From positions 2,018,312 through 2,082,311 of the forward strand of contig VXAI01000009.1 of the NCBI GenBank assembly GCA_013399305.1: a stretch of DNA of 64,000 bases. Direction: 5' to 3'. Shown here one piece after another: positions 14,223-26,487 of the stretch. The stretch is from Rostratula benghalensis. Taxonomy: Eukaryota; Chordata; Aves; Charadriiformes; Rostratulidae. The notes beneath the pieces are model-generated. The model saw nothing but the letters and a program-made list of their open reading frames with translations. It made no database searches and had not been told where the DNA came from. A program made the position numbers and the translations under genes. The first letter of the stretch is position 1, and each line of letters starts with the position of its first letter.

Positions 14223-14298
14223 CATCAGAGTTAGGTTGATGGTTGGACTAGATGATCTTAAAGATCCCTTCCAACCTAGATAATTCTATGATTCTGTG
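14223..14298 (+). mobile_element. CR1 LINE terminal stub, sense
   Basis: About 75 bp consisting only of the CR1 3' end: GGTTGATGGTTGGACTAGAT, the CCCTTCCAACC block, then ATTCTATGATTCTGTG. This is extreme 5' truncation. Confidence 0.9.
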
Positions 14299-15044
14299 TA
14301 AGCTACTTGTATAAAACCAGTTCCTGCTGCAAATACAGCACAACCCAGTGCTTGCACAGTGGAAAGGGCCAAAGCTATTTTGTTCAGTTCTTTCTGTGAG
14401 GGAATTACTTGGTCTTGTGCATTGCTGAAGCACGGGGCTACCACAGCCAAAGGACCGCTAACTGCCCATGCCCATATGCTGCCTATGTGCTGTGCCACAG
14501 CACCTGAAATATCTGCAGGTCTGATCCTTGAGCTCCAAGCCTGATGTAGGCAGAGATGGTCAGGACTCTCTGCTGCATGTGTCAAAGTCTGCACATCATT
14601 TTTCTCTGACAAACTGGCTGACAGACAATGGAGAACCTGATGCCACCCAATGAGGATTTAATTCCAACCACCTGATATTGACAGCTATGAAACCATATAG
14701 CACTCTTCCCCCCCACCTACCCCTTTGCTTCAAATTTTGCAAGTTCATCTTAAAATTACTTTTTTTTTTTTTTTTGCTACAATAGTGTTCCAGAGTGCTG
14801 CTTTGACATTTTGAAGCCATATTTTAATTTCAGCCTAAATATAGTCTTGGGCATTTTATTTTGCACCTGTACCATTCTTCACTTGGAATAGCCTTCCCCT
14901 TCCCTTTCTTAATTCCCTGATATTATATTCTCTTATTTCATTTGTTCTCACCAAGGTATTTCTGGTAAGACAGCCTTTTTCTGTGTATTGCAGGATCATA
15001 TGCCTTCTGCCATTAAAGTCTGAAAGCCTGATATATCTCATGTG
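14299..15044. other. Intergenic, no gene recognised
   Basis: Contains a T run at about 14,760-14,775 and otherwise unremarkable sequence. Confidence 0.5.
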
Positions 15045-15480
15045 ACTGATACATCTTCTTTCTCCTCAGGCTTACAGAAATTTCCTTTGGCTCCTAAGAT
15101 CATCACTGCATTATTCACTATGAAATTCCATCCTGTTTCTATTACTGCAATCCTCAAGGTCATGAAGGTCTTCCTGGATGATACTCCAGTCCTCTTCTGT
15201 ACCAGTACCACCTTCCAGTTTTGTGTTGCCAGCAGATTTTGTTAGCTCATTTACTTCCTATGTTTTGTGCCAAGGTCATTAGTGAGAAGATTAAGTAAGA
15301 TTGTTCCCAGACTGAATCTAGGAAACTCCATTAATATTTCTTCTTTCTCCTGACAGAAGACTCCTCTTCAGTGAGTTTCTTGTATGTTTTACAGTTCATA
15401 TGTTAGTTTCGATTTTCATCTTAATTAATGTTACACAAAACACATTCAGGAAGTTAATCAAGATTAGGTCTAGTGTCCAT
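15045..15480 (-). mobile_element. Ancient CR1-family LINE remnant (reverse-transcriptase region), antisense
   Basis: Read on the minus strand, 15,271-15,348 resembles the RT segment of CR1-family ORF2 around the S-G-V-P-Q-G-S-V-L-G-P-I-L-F-N-L-F-I-N-D-L motif. CTGGGAACAATCTTACTTAA corresponds to the LGxILxN part and AATGACCTTG to NDL. GGAGTTTCCTAGATTCAGTC corresponds to GVPQGSV but is broken by indels and a stop. On the + strand, AAGGTCTTCCTGGATGATAC (from about 15,165) and CAGATTTTGTTAGCTCATTT (from 15,233) match CR1 copies abundant in turtles and crocodilians, as I recall them. It differs from the young 3'-end CR1 copies elsewhere in the window and is far older. It is non-functional. The limits are approximate. 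Confidence 0.75.
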
Positions 15481-18400
15481 GCCTGTAAAGAACAAGCAAT
15501 CATTTTATGAAATAAATGTATCAAACAAGTCTGGAATAATTTATCAATGATAAGTGGGTATTTTTATCACACTTCCATAGCCCTCTTTATCTTTTATTAC
15601 ATTTCCCTTCCAAATGTGTCATAAAATCCTGATCATTATTCAGCTCAGACATACATGCTTTGGCAGCTGCCTAATTCACTCATTCCCTTTTTTTAATATA
15701 TCTAAAAAATAATGTTAAGAGATTGGTATCTCACTTTTATTGTTAATAAATTATGCCTCAAATATTTGGGGTTTTATTAAAAATATAAATGCTAGGAATT
15801 AGAACTCATTAAGTGATTTTCCAATATTCAATTAGTAATTATAAAATGGTGTCTAAGAAAAGAGGGGAAATAAGAAAACAATGAAACAGCAATAAACTCC
15901 ATTGTGGGTGACATTCACAATTTCTACAAGCATCATTTAAGCCAACTTTCAACTGTGGGGCATGCTGTTACCATAGAGCCCCACATGACAGCCTCGTTGC
16001 CCAACATGAATCAATTGCTGGTGGCATTTCAGACTATGCTGTGACATTGCACATCCTTAAAATAAATTTCAGTGTTGATCTGGTTTAGACTGAGAAGCAG
16101 ATGTGAACTACAGGTGACCCAGAGGTGAAGGAGGTAGGAGAATTGCTAGAATCCTAAGTGGAGACTTGGGCTGAAAATGTGTAGATTTAATGAGGAGCCT
16201 TATTGAACTTTACTTGCTCTAGGTATTTGCTTTAGCTCATCATAAAGATTATGCATGCCACACACAATCACATCTCCGGCAGCCAAAACATCTCATGATT
16301 CATGTGGAAGTCAGAGCTCCCTGTACCTTAGGGCACTGGTTCAGAATCCCTGCAGAGGGAAGAACATCACCAAATGAATCACGAATCACCAATATGACAC
16401 TTTTTGCTGTCCTTTCCCATAAGCCTGTCCCACAGGTACCGACTTGGCATAACTCAATTCTGTTGTGCTTGCAGGATTTGATACAGTACTGTAGCACTAC
16501 AGCACGCTGGGGTGTTTTATGGAGCAGAAATTAATGTACATTCTAACATAAAGCAGTCATGATTAAACAAAAGTCGTAGCTGTTGGTGGCTCAGAGTTGA
16601 TTTTACGACTCTGTGACCGGGAGACAGGACTGTGTGAAGTCCAGAGCTAAAAAATGCCAGCCCAGACAGGAGGGGAAATCCATTGCCAGCACATATTCCT
16701 GGAACTCCTCACTCTTCAGTGCTACAGCTGGGTGAGATGGAGGTGTAAAATAACAAATACAGCAAAGAAACTCTTTTTCTATGAGATGTGACAGGCAAAA
16801 TTTAACCTAAAACTTTCATTTAGTGCGTTTGCAATTGAGCTTTACACTGGTGCCTACCTTTGTCCCAAAGCACTGATCCTCCGGGTGGGGAGATTTCAAA
16901 GTGCGAATTCCAAGAATAGCATTGCCTTAAATGGTGGGAAATGAACTGCATTGCAGGTTTGGTAAATCTGAAGGTTTTGTTCAGCCACTTAGTCATAGCT
17001 GCCCCCTCAAGTGAGAAATAACAAAAGGAATTTTTCTGAGAGGGTGGGACTAGAGCAAAATATAACGATCTGAAACTGTATGGGTCCTTTGTGTTTTATA
17101 AAAGAAGCAGAGGTAAAAGATTTCCCATTGTAGAGTATTATCAAATGACTAGAGCCAATAAATTGTACATAATGATCCTGACTTCATGTAATCAGCAAAG
17201 CTCCATTGACTTTAATGGAAAAGCCATTGATTTGCACTATCAGAAGAGCTGAGTGGAAGGAGGTGCACTCTTGACTACCTTGCTCATGTGGGTAATCTTC
17301 CTGAAATAATTCTCAAAAATAAAGATTATTAAGGGTCTTTGTTTCTTTTGTAGCTCCATTCTGCAGGGCCTTATACTTTCAGTGCCAAAGCTGTCTTTAA
17401 CAGCCTTAGTGCACAAAGCACGCAAAGAACCCACCCCAGAGGAGAGTGAATTAATTCCTTTTTTCCTTGCCTGGATGAGGATGCCTCACCAGTCCTGAGG
17501 CACAGTGCCCTGCTTTGCTCCTGGTAGGTATGGCTCTGAGGACTTGTTTGGTATCCACCACAGCGGCAGGGAGATAACAGGGAGGCCCAGGAACACAGCA
17601 GCAAGGAACAGGACTCAGAACCTCATGCCTTTTGCATGGAGTCAAACACTGACCTGACAGAGGAATTTTTGGTGCTCATGTTATTCCATGTATCAGCAAG
17701 ATTTGGCCCTATATATCACAGTTGCTGTGATAATTGTGGACAGGTCTGAAGATAGCAGTTAGGATAACACAGCTGACCCTCCCAGACCCAAAGTAATGTT
17801 CTGGATCTGGTTCTGTACCTTGGGAAGGAGAAAGATTGATCCCAGCAAGAAGACTGGCAGCATTTTCTAGGCTGTTCCCATTGCTCAGCTGCCGTTTGCA
17901 GAGCCACCCATGTACCCCAGCATTCCCTTTGGTCACGTATCAAATTCTCATTGAGGTGGGTTCACCTGCTCACTATCAGATCCAAACACCCAGATGCAAA
18001 AAACCATAAGTCAAAAGGCATGAGGGGGCAAAAAGAAAAAACAAAGTCAAATCACCAATACTTTCCTTTCTCCCCTCCACCACACATTGACCAGCTGGGA
18101 CAAAAAGGGCTGATAACTGTACTAAGTTCTTCTCTGAAGACCTGATCCTGGATCTGCTCACAAACATCACAAATAGTTCTCTTTCTGACCACACGCAGTA
18201 CAGATCAGCGTCTCAAATACCGAACACTCTAGTTCTCCACGTGGCAACACGAAGCTTGTTTGCTCTCAAATACAGAATTACAGTTCTAATTTCTGCCTAC
18301 AAAGATGTAACCTCCCATAATATCATATTACCTTTGCCTTGACCGCGGGACGATTGCAACTCAATAAAGTGTTAATGGAGATCCAAATGCGATTCCATTA

Positions 18401-21400
18401 GCCTTCATTCCACATTATAGCCTGGCCTGGTCAACATCATAAAGTTGTGCTGGCTTGAGGCTGATGGACAAGAGCTTTTGTTATCTGTAGCCAGGCAAGC
18501 TTTGTGCAGACCTCTGTGGTGATGCCAGCTGAATCTGCGCTGAGACAGGCTCAGGGCTTTTGCCTAATGGCATGTTCTGTCCTTCAGTGACAAACATCAT
18601 GCTACTCTAAACCACCACAGGAGTCACACGATTTTTTCCCGGCATGCCCACTGGGTTTTCACAGCAGGGTGCTTTGTTGTAATGCACCTGTGGGCTCATC
18701 TTCGCTGAAGTGGAGTTTGAAACAATCCATTAGAAACACCCCAAGAGGTTTCCTGATTGCCTTAAGCCAATCTGAAAGTGCACTGCTGCTGAAAAGTGGG
18801 GCGCTACCCTTTATATTCTCCCTGTGCTCCTACCGTGCTGGCTCAAATGATCCAGCTGAAAAATTATTCTGCGAGAAACACAGGTAACTTGGGCTGGGAC
18901 AGAGTGACAGCAAGAGTGTGGGTCACAGGGGCAGGAGTGACTTCCCCTCAAGCAGCAGTGTGGCTTTTGATGGGCTTCATCCATACTGCGCCCTCTGGGT
19001 GTTTCATGTTCAGCATCTCCAGATCCAGAGAGACGGTGATGAATCAGACAGAGCTGGGCTGTCTGGAGGCTTGGGTTGCAGCTCAAGTGCTGGCGGTCAC
19101 ACTGTGGGAATCGGTCACTCAGCGCAGCCATTACGATCACCCTGCCCATCCTGGCTGTTGTGCAGCGTGGGCACCATCAGTCAAGGCAAACTGTCACAGG
19201 AGATGTTAACCCAAAAGCAGACAGCTGGAAGCAAAACTATCAGTGAATGCTCTGTGTGGCCACATTTTAGTCCGTACCTCCTATTATAACTGGCTTTCCA
19301 ACATAATTTAAAATCAACAAACATCTACAAGCTGTTACATCAGGAGAAGAGAATCTAGAGGATGATACATTTGGCCAGCCATTATCTGCGTGGCCAAATT
19401 TAATTTTCTTTTCTGAATGCTCCTCAGGTCAGTCCTAAGGCCTCTGTTTCTGAAAATGTTGTATAGAAAGGTACACATTTGGATGCAGCATAGAATTTTT
19501 ATTCTGTTTTTGGGAGGAGCAAGCAGGCATTTGAGACTGTGAACAAAATATAGAGTTTGTCTCAGGGAGGCTGTTTCCATGCAGCTGTGCTGCAATTTGA
19601 GCATCAAAACAGATTCACCTGGAGATGGAAAAGGCTTTGTTTTTGGGTCAGACATTATCATGTTTGATGAGCTGCCCCTGGCCTTTAAATAATGCTTCAG
19701 CTGATTGTTGTTTTAATGCTGGTTGATGGCATCTATCAAGTTCAGCCTTTCCTCCAGTAAGCATATATCAGAAATAATGTGTTAGTTTTATTTTGTTTGT
19801 TTGACTTTTTTTTTTCCTTGGCTTATCTTTTATCATTTTGAATGAGACCCCTTTGGCCAGAAGGATGCTGGTCAGGTAAGGCTCCCCTGACGTGTGCAGG
19901 AAGACAAAAGATACCTGGATATTGCTTGTGATGCTGTGTTACAAGCTTGTGAACTTTGCCTCAAGCAGACCAGGTTAGTGGTCATCACATTCTCTCATGC
20001 TGCCAGTGATGCCCTAATGCTAGGGGCATTCATAGGGTGTGCTAGGAGACATCTCAGGCTTTCAGGAGAGAACTTGGACAAGTGTGTATGTCTGTCTGAC
20101 AGATGTAGAAGGGGGCAACAATGAAATTTAATTGAGGAAGAAGCCTGGGAGGAGTACTTGAGACTCAGTTTAAGACTGAGAGAAAGAAGAGAGACAAAAT
20201 TTGAATGACCTGGGACTGATTGCAGAGAGAACAGGAAGGCTTGGGAGTGAGGGGAAAGGTGTCATTTTGGGATGAGCTGGAGCAAACAGACTGTTGGCCT
20301 TGGGCAAGACCAAAGGAAAACAGGGCATGGAACTCTCTAAGGAAGAGACAGGCTGAAAGGGGGATGAGAGATTAGGAAGGAAAAATCCTAAATATTAAAG
20401 GAGAGGAGACAATAATTGAAAAGCAAACAAAAAAGTATTAGGAGAAAAGGAAATAGGATAACAGGCAAAAGAGAAAGAATAATGACTAGTAGCCCCCAAC
20501 AATAGGTATCTACTGCATTAGGCAGAAAGTGTCATTCAGTCTGTTCTGGCAAAATCAGCAGCGTTGTGCAGTCCTTCCTGATACCCGTTATTGTGCCAGC
20601 GACAAGACACGACAAGAGCTGCTTTGTCTGCCCTGGCTGGTGCTGTCCTGCTGGGGCAGAGCTGGCCTTTGGGGAATGATGTGTATGAGGTCACTGCTAG
20701 CAAATCTGCTTTTTATCTATCTTGGTCACACTTTTGTCAACAAGGCCTTATTTATACTGAGGTGTTTTTTTCTGAATCTGTTTTACTATTCCCTAGCCCT
20801 GACAAGAATCATCAGTGTTAGCCCTGATGAAAGCACTACTGTAAATGGCCTTCTGGTATTTTTACCTCAGAGTCATCAACATTTGACATGAAAAGAGTAA
20901 TAAAATTTGCTTTGGAGAAGTCTCCCATAATGCTCCTACCATTAGTTACTGACTGATAGAGTTAAGACTCTGCTGCGAGGCTGATGTCCCAAAGCACTCC
21001 TATTGCCCTCCACAACCCAGGGATTAAAGCAGGAAGCTCTAAAATGAAAAACCTGAGAAGCAACATGGAAAACAAATCTCCAGGATTTCAGCTGTGATGT
21101 CAACAAAAAAGGGTTGGTTGTTTGTTTTTTTTTTAATAATAATTAATTCTATTACAGTAATTTTGTGCCAGTACTTGGTGTAAGTAAACCCCTAAGTCTG
21201 AAGCAGAGGTGAGGCCAGAAATTCTGGCCTTCTCTTAAAAAAAAGACATACTAATAATTGGGAAGAGTGATAAAAAAATATTCCATCTTTCAGCCACTTT
21301 TTATAAAGGAGAAAGGACTGGAGTTCAGGAAAAGAGATGAGTTGAATGGCTTTAAATCAGGATTAAGCAGCTGAAATGCTGATCAGTCTGTGATTTTATT

Positions 21401-24400
21401 TATAAACATTTCTATGTATTCCTGTGTACCAGGGAAGGTGAGAGCTTCTTTATAGGCTCTTTCCTAGACAATCCTATAGGAGCTACAGGAGATGCAGTCT
21501 CCTTGTGCACCCATTTGCAGTAAAGTATTTATCCTGAGAAATAATTGCCTACAATTTGTTGCAGAAATACGATGATTAGGTTAATAACAGTATGCAATCC
21601 AAAGAAGGAAAAAATCCTTCAAAAGGTTCAGAGCTTAGAATAAGTGATTTTTACCTCTGTCTACTGGATAATATATTCTTCCCCTTACAGCTTCTTGGCA
21701 TTAATTCATGGCACTGGTGAAAAAAATAAGCCTTTAGATAGTTCAGCTTTCTGCATCTGTGTAGCTGTATACAGGCATTAAGTCATTCATGACAGACAAA
21801 GACAGAATATGTCTATAATGACACACAAATGAATTTTTAAAAGGCAGAAAGAAAAAAATCTGATTCATTCCTAGGAAAGAAGTGTGCTGAATTATATTAC
21901 AATGTATATACACACACATATAGTCAGCATCTGGCACGAGGAGGCCAGGATTTTCAAAACTGCAGAGTGAGCCTTTTCAGGGTCCCTGCAGTCTGAATAG
22001 AAACCCACACATCCTTATTATTTGCATATGGCCCCATTATGCTTTGAAATTCACAGAAGTCTATCCCACACTGAGAAATAGATATTTTTTTCTAATGGAA
22101 ATGATTGTTTTTCAGAGCGGCTAGAAGTTATTAGGCACATACTGTACTAGATTATTATAGATTATTATACATCTCCTCTCTAGATTATTATACATCTTTT
22201 TCCCTCTCTGTTCTTTTAATCCTACAGCTCACATTCTCTTTGTGTTTCTAAAGGAATATGATCAGTTCGATGGCCATTTTTTGCTGTAGACTGAACTATC
22301 TCTGTAACAGGTAAAAAGCCTTTATTGCTAAATGAGCTTTTTAAGACTGGTTGTGTAGTAAGATTTTGAAGCCTTTTTCTCCTTCAGCCTTAATCTTCTG
22401 AAAACACTACACTTAAAAGCTTTAGTTTTCCACAGAAATAAAAGGTAAATATTGATTCAATTTTTTTTTTAAATGTAATGTTCTGCTGTACCTCAAAAAA
22501 GCTTTGCAATACAGCTTTAATGATATGGTTCCTTAATACAGTATCAGTTAGCAGCAGCAGAGAAAATTTAAATGAAGTGTAAGGGAATAAAATATATTAA
22601 TCTCAAAGATGAAACAACAGCAGGAATCAATCTGGCACGGAGACACACGAAAGGCAGTCCTGATGACCACCGTTTGTTTGCAAGATGTTGCTTTTCAACT
22701 CCACATGAACAACGTATGACGTTGTTTCAAGGAAACTGAGAGTAACTAGATTTGCAGAGGGAAGTCCAGAGACTTCTCAGAAGAGAAACGTGCATGAAGA
22801 ACAGTTCCTCCTACTTCTTTAAAATACGTAACAGCTAACAAAATATCAGAACTACACCACCAGCACAGCACGCATCAAACCCTTGCAATTCATTGACTCC
22901 CTCCATGATTAGACCTACAGTACAGGTAGTACTGTATGACATGATGTCAAGGAGTAGAAAGCCTTTAGATCTCTGCAGTGACTCCATGATAAAAGCCAAA
23001 TATATTTCTTAAATTGTGTGGCTTCTAGGTTTCCAGGGATATCACATTCAAACACAAAGGAAAGAAACATCACCGGTTGGGAAAACCTCGGGGGGGTGGC
23101 ATTCCTAAATATATGTTTATAGCACCATCTACTGACACTGCGAATCTTTGCAAGGGAATGGGTTTTTTAAAAAAAAAAAATAAAATCCGAAGACCCGTGT
23201 GTTACACCCGTGTTAGCGTGTTACACCGTTCTGCACCCGTTTTAGGGCAGCAGTTTTACCCCGATTTGTTGCAGAATCGGTCCCTCTTTCAATTTATCAT
23301 TCTGTAATGTCAGAATTGCCTCAAGAGTTTAGCAGCCCAAAATGAGACAAAATTAAACAGAGAGAGACAAGAAAAAATAAGGAAAATAGTGTGGAAAAGC
23401 AAGACAAAAAGTAAGTAGCTGAGCAAGTCAGAGCATGTCCTGGAGCAAAAGTGAGATGTTGGCAAAGGGAATAATTTCCCAAGATGTAATTTGAGAGCTC
23501 CAAGACTTTCCTTTCTTTTGGCTTCAAACTCCTGGATCCTCTCCTGGGCCATCCATACAGCTTATCAGAGTCAACGCAACTCACCCGCCAAAACAGTTTT
23601 TCCTTCCTTTATCCCATGAAATTTCTCTGCTGCTGTGACAGGTTGACTGGAGTCAGGGTCCGCTGGAGAGCAGAACTGGTGTAAAGTAGAGAGAGCCAGG
23701 TGTGTGGAGAAGAGAGGAACACAATGTTACTAAAGGGCTGTCACATTGCCTCAGTTACAACCTGCAGTTTCATTCCTGCTGGGTTATATTTAGTTCATTG
23801 ACCTGGTTTATTGTTGTTGTGCAGTCAAAGAGAGCCTGCAAACAGCCAAGATGGGAACTCCTTAAGTGGGGTGGCCTCAGCTGGCAAAGGAAAGCGAATG
23901 TGATCCTGCAGCCTCCAAGCAGGCTTATCAAACTGAGTCTTGACAGAGGAGCACTGAGAGGAGACGCTGCTCATCTCCCACCTAGCAGCTAGGATGTCCC
24001 CACGGCATACATGATCCACCTCTCAGCCACTGAAGCAGAAACAGTGCAGCCAGCCTTGCTTTGCTGGTGGGGAGGAGCATGGGGACAAAAGTAGGGCAAG
24101 ACATGGAGCAGCGATGAGTCGATCAGGGCAGGACAAAAGGTTAGTATCATGAGTAGTGCTGCTTACCAGTTTTGGTGTCATTTGGTACTGAGCACCTTTA
24201 AAGCCACAACACTGCTGTTGATTTGGAATATGTCCCTCACGGGCCTCCATGCCACCCAAAACATGACTGAACTGTTGCAGAGCTGCATTGGAAAGCCATG
24301 TAGCCTTGGGTTTTGTAGACGCACCTGAGATGGTCGTATTAGCTGTCCCCTGGAAGGGGGGATTGCCTCTATGACTTGTGAAGCCTTTTCTCAACTCTTT

Positions 24401-25555
24401 GACTTGGGTTCCTCAGTCCTACAAAAATGCATTAACAACACTAATTTTATTTTTTAAAAAAGCTCGTTCTGTCACTGATGTTAATTTTTCCAGAAAAATA
24501 GATGTTTGCTAGGTGAGGTGATAGGGTACAGGTCCAGACTTTGCACAGAACAGGATGCAAACGTGTGCAGGTGATACCCCCCCCTCCCCTAAATCAGTTT
24601 CCTGTGTGAGTGTCTTTAGCCCTTCAGGACCACAAGGCTGGTGTTTAAACAGAGGCCATGTACTCTTTCTCAGTATCTTGTAAAATATTTTTACTTCTTT
24701 TGACCCGAGTAGTAAGTCAGTACTTTGGATGATGTTGTATGCCTCTGTATCAACACAGAAACAGACTGTGTACATGAAAATGGTTTAAAGAACAGCTTTT
24801 TAAATTATTTACAAAATGCATATTCAAAAGCCTCTTTCCGCAGCTGTGACAAGAACAATTTCCAAGAGACAATCTCCATTTCCAAACTCCAAAGCAGTTC
24901 AGGGCATGAAATGCTTTCTCTTCGCTTATCTTGAGGCTGCCCAAGTAACGTTTCTCAGGGTGTAGTTTCCTGGTTGGCTTGGTCTCATCTAAATCCATGG
25001 TGCTACTGTGGCAAGCGGTGGTCCTGTCTCACCACGGCTTGTAACTCTGGGCTTTGCTGGATTATGGAATTGACTCAGATGGAAATGAATCATTTGTTGC
25101 GGGATTAATTTGCAGCTGGATCAATGCCCTCATCTGTCTGACTGTAGCCCATGGGAGTGCTAGTGTCCACACCTGCCACCATCGCTCAGCAACGGCACAC
25201 ACTCACATCGCTTTATGCTGATCCGAAAACCCCACCCTGAGGCTCCCTCTTGGCTGTTTCAGCTCTGATTCACAAGAAAAAATGCACTCTCAGAGACGGA
25301 CTCCCCACCCTCCACGCTTGTATTTAGTCTGCAGATGCTGCTGTCTTCCACTGTCATTACACAAAGGGGCATTTAACGGTTCCATTCCTTAGTCTGAAAG
25401 GCAGTCTCCAATCTTAGTCACGTAACTGCCCATAAATCAAAGGTGCATTATGAACCACTCAATTTCTAGCGCTGTACAGCTGTATGGTCCGTTTCACACA
25501 CGCACAAGTTAAAAACGCTTGTGGTGAGGGTCTGTCTGGTGCTGCGAAGCCCATC
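15481..25555. other. Intergenic region upstream of SNX6
   Basis: Ten kilobases with no supportable gene. Noted contents: a strikingly A+G-rich stretch at 20,120-20,480; short tandem GATTATTATA repeats at 22,148-22,193; a TATACACACACATATAG run at 21,904-21,920; and a small CpG-containing stretch with GTGTTACACC repeats at about 23,190-23,230. Several 75-137-residue open frames near 18,800-19,290 overlap in different phases and match nothing I know. Confidence 0.5.
20120..20480 (+). repeat. Purine-rich low-complexity segment
   Basis: About 360 bp dominated by A and G on the + strand (GAGAGAAAGAAGAGAGACA-type sequence) without a fixed period. It could be degraded simple repeat or the body of an unrecognised old element. 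Confidence 0.45.
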
Positions 25556-26055
25556 TCTCACAGAAACGCCAGGAAAAAGAGCCGGACAGCACCGAGGTGC
25601 TTGCTTATGAATACAGGCCAGTGATGGCAGCAGAGTTTCCCCGTCGCGCACGTTTCCAGAGGTTTTGCACACTCGCCCTGAGCACGGCAGGCACTCTCGA
25701 GTTTCGTGCGCCAGGAACAAAGCCGCTCTCGCTTCTGCAAACCGCGCAGGGCAAACATCAAACCTTCACCACCGACGCTCGCCTGCACTTTGAACGCCGG
25801 GGCGCCCCTGCTCGCCGGGCCCAGCACTAGGCCCTGCCACCGCTGCGGCAAATCGGCCCGGCCCGGCCCACGGAGCAAAGGCGAAAACCGAGGCGGCTGC
25901 GACGGCCGCAGTCTGCCCGGCCGGTGCGGGGCGGCTTCCCCCATTTCCCCTTCTGTCCCCAAGTCGCGGAGAAGCCGCATCCCGCCCCCACAGGGGAGGC
26001 CTCACAGCCCCCGCCCGCCCGGACGGGCCTCGCGCCCTCCCCTCACCGGCCGCCC

Positions 26056-26343
26056 NNNNNNNNNNNNNNNNNNNNNNNNNNNNNNNNNNNNNNNNNNNNN
26101 NNNNNNNNNNNNNNNNNNNNNNNNNNNNNNNNNNNNNNNNNNNNNNNNNNNNNNNNNNNNNNNNNNNNNNNNNNNNNNNNNNNNNNNNNNNNNNNNNNNN
26201 NNNNNNNNNNNNNNNNNNNNNNNNNNNNNNNNNNNNNNNNNNNNNNNNNNNNNNNNNNNNNNNNNNNNNNNNNNNNNNNNNNNNNNNNNNNNNNNNNNNN
26301 NNNNNNNNNNNNNNNNNNNNNNNNNNNNNNNNNNNNNNNNNNN
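26056..26343. other. Assembly gap (288 N)
   Basis: A run of undetermined bases inside the SNX6 CpG island, bordered on the right by a CCACCGCCACCGCCACC repeat. Extreme GC content and the triplet repeat are the likely reasons for the gap. The SNX6 first exon, or its start codon, may be hidden here. Confidence 0.99.
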
Positions 26344-26439
26344 CCACCGCCACCGCCACCACCCGTCCTGCCACCGGTTGTGCCCCGCCGCGTCCCCCTC
26401 CGGCCCGCTCCGCCTCCTCCTCCTCTTCGCCCCCAGCAG

Positions 26440-26487
26440 GAAGGCTCGGACGACGGCCCAGATTTCCTCTCGGAGGAGGACCGAGGT
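26440..26487 (+). CDS. SNX6: SNX6 first recognisable coding exon (residues 3-18)
   Basis: Encodes [16 protein letters not shown], then a perfect donor GTAAGT. The left boundary is placed at the AG of CCCCCAGCAG|GAA because no ATG occurs in frame nearby. The alternative is an unspliced, proline-rich in-frame extension to the left (CCTCCTCCT... encoding P-rich sequence) into the gap. Confidence 0.75.

Noticed and set aside
18796..19289. Three overlapping open frames of 112-137 codons in different phases
   Set aside because: No recognisable domain, no splice or promoter context, and mutually overlapping frames. Most likely chance.
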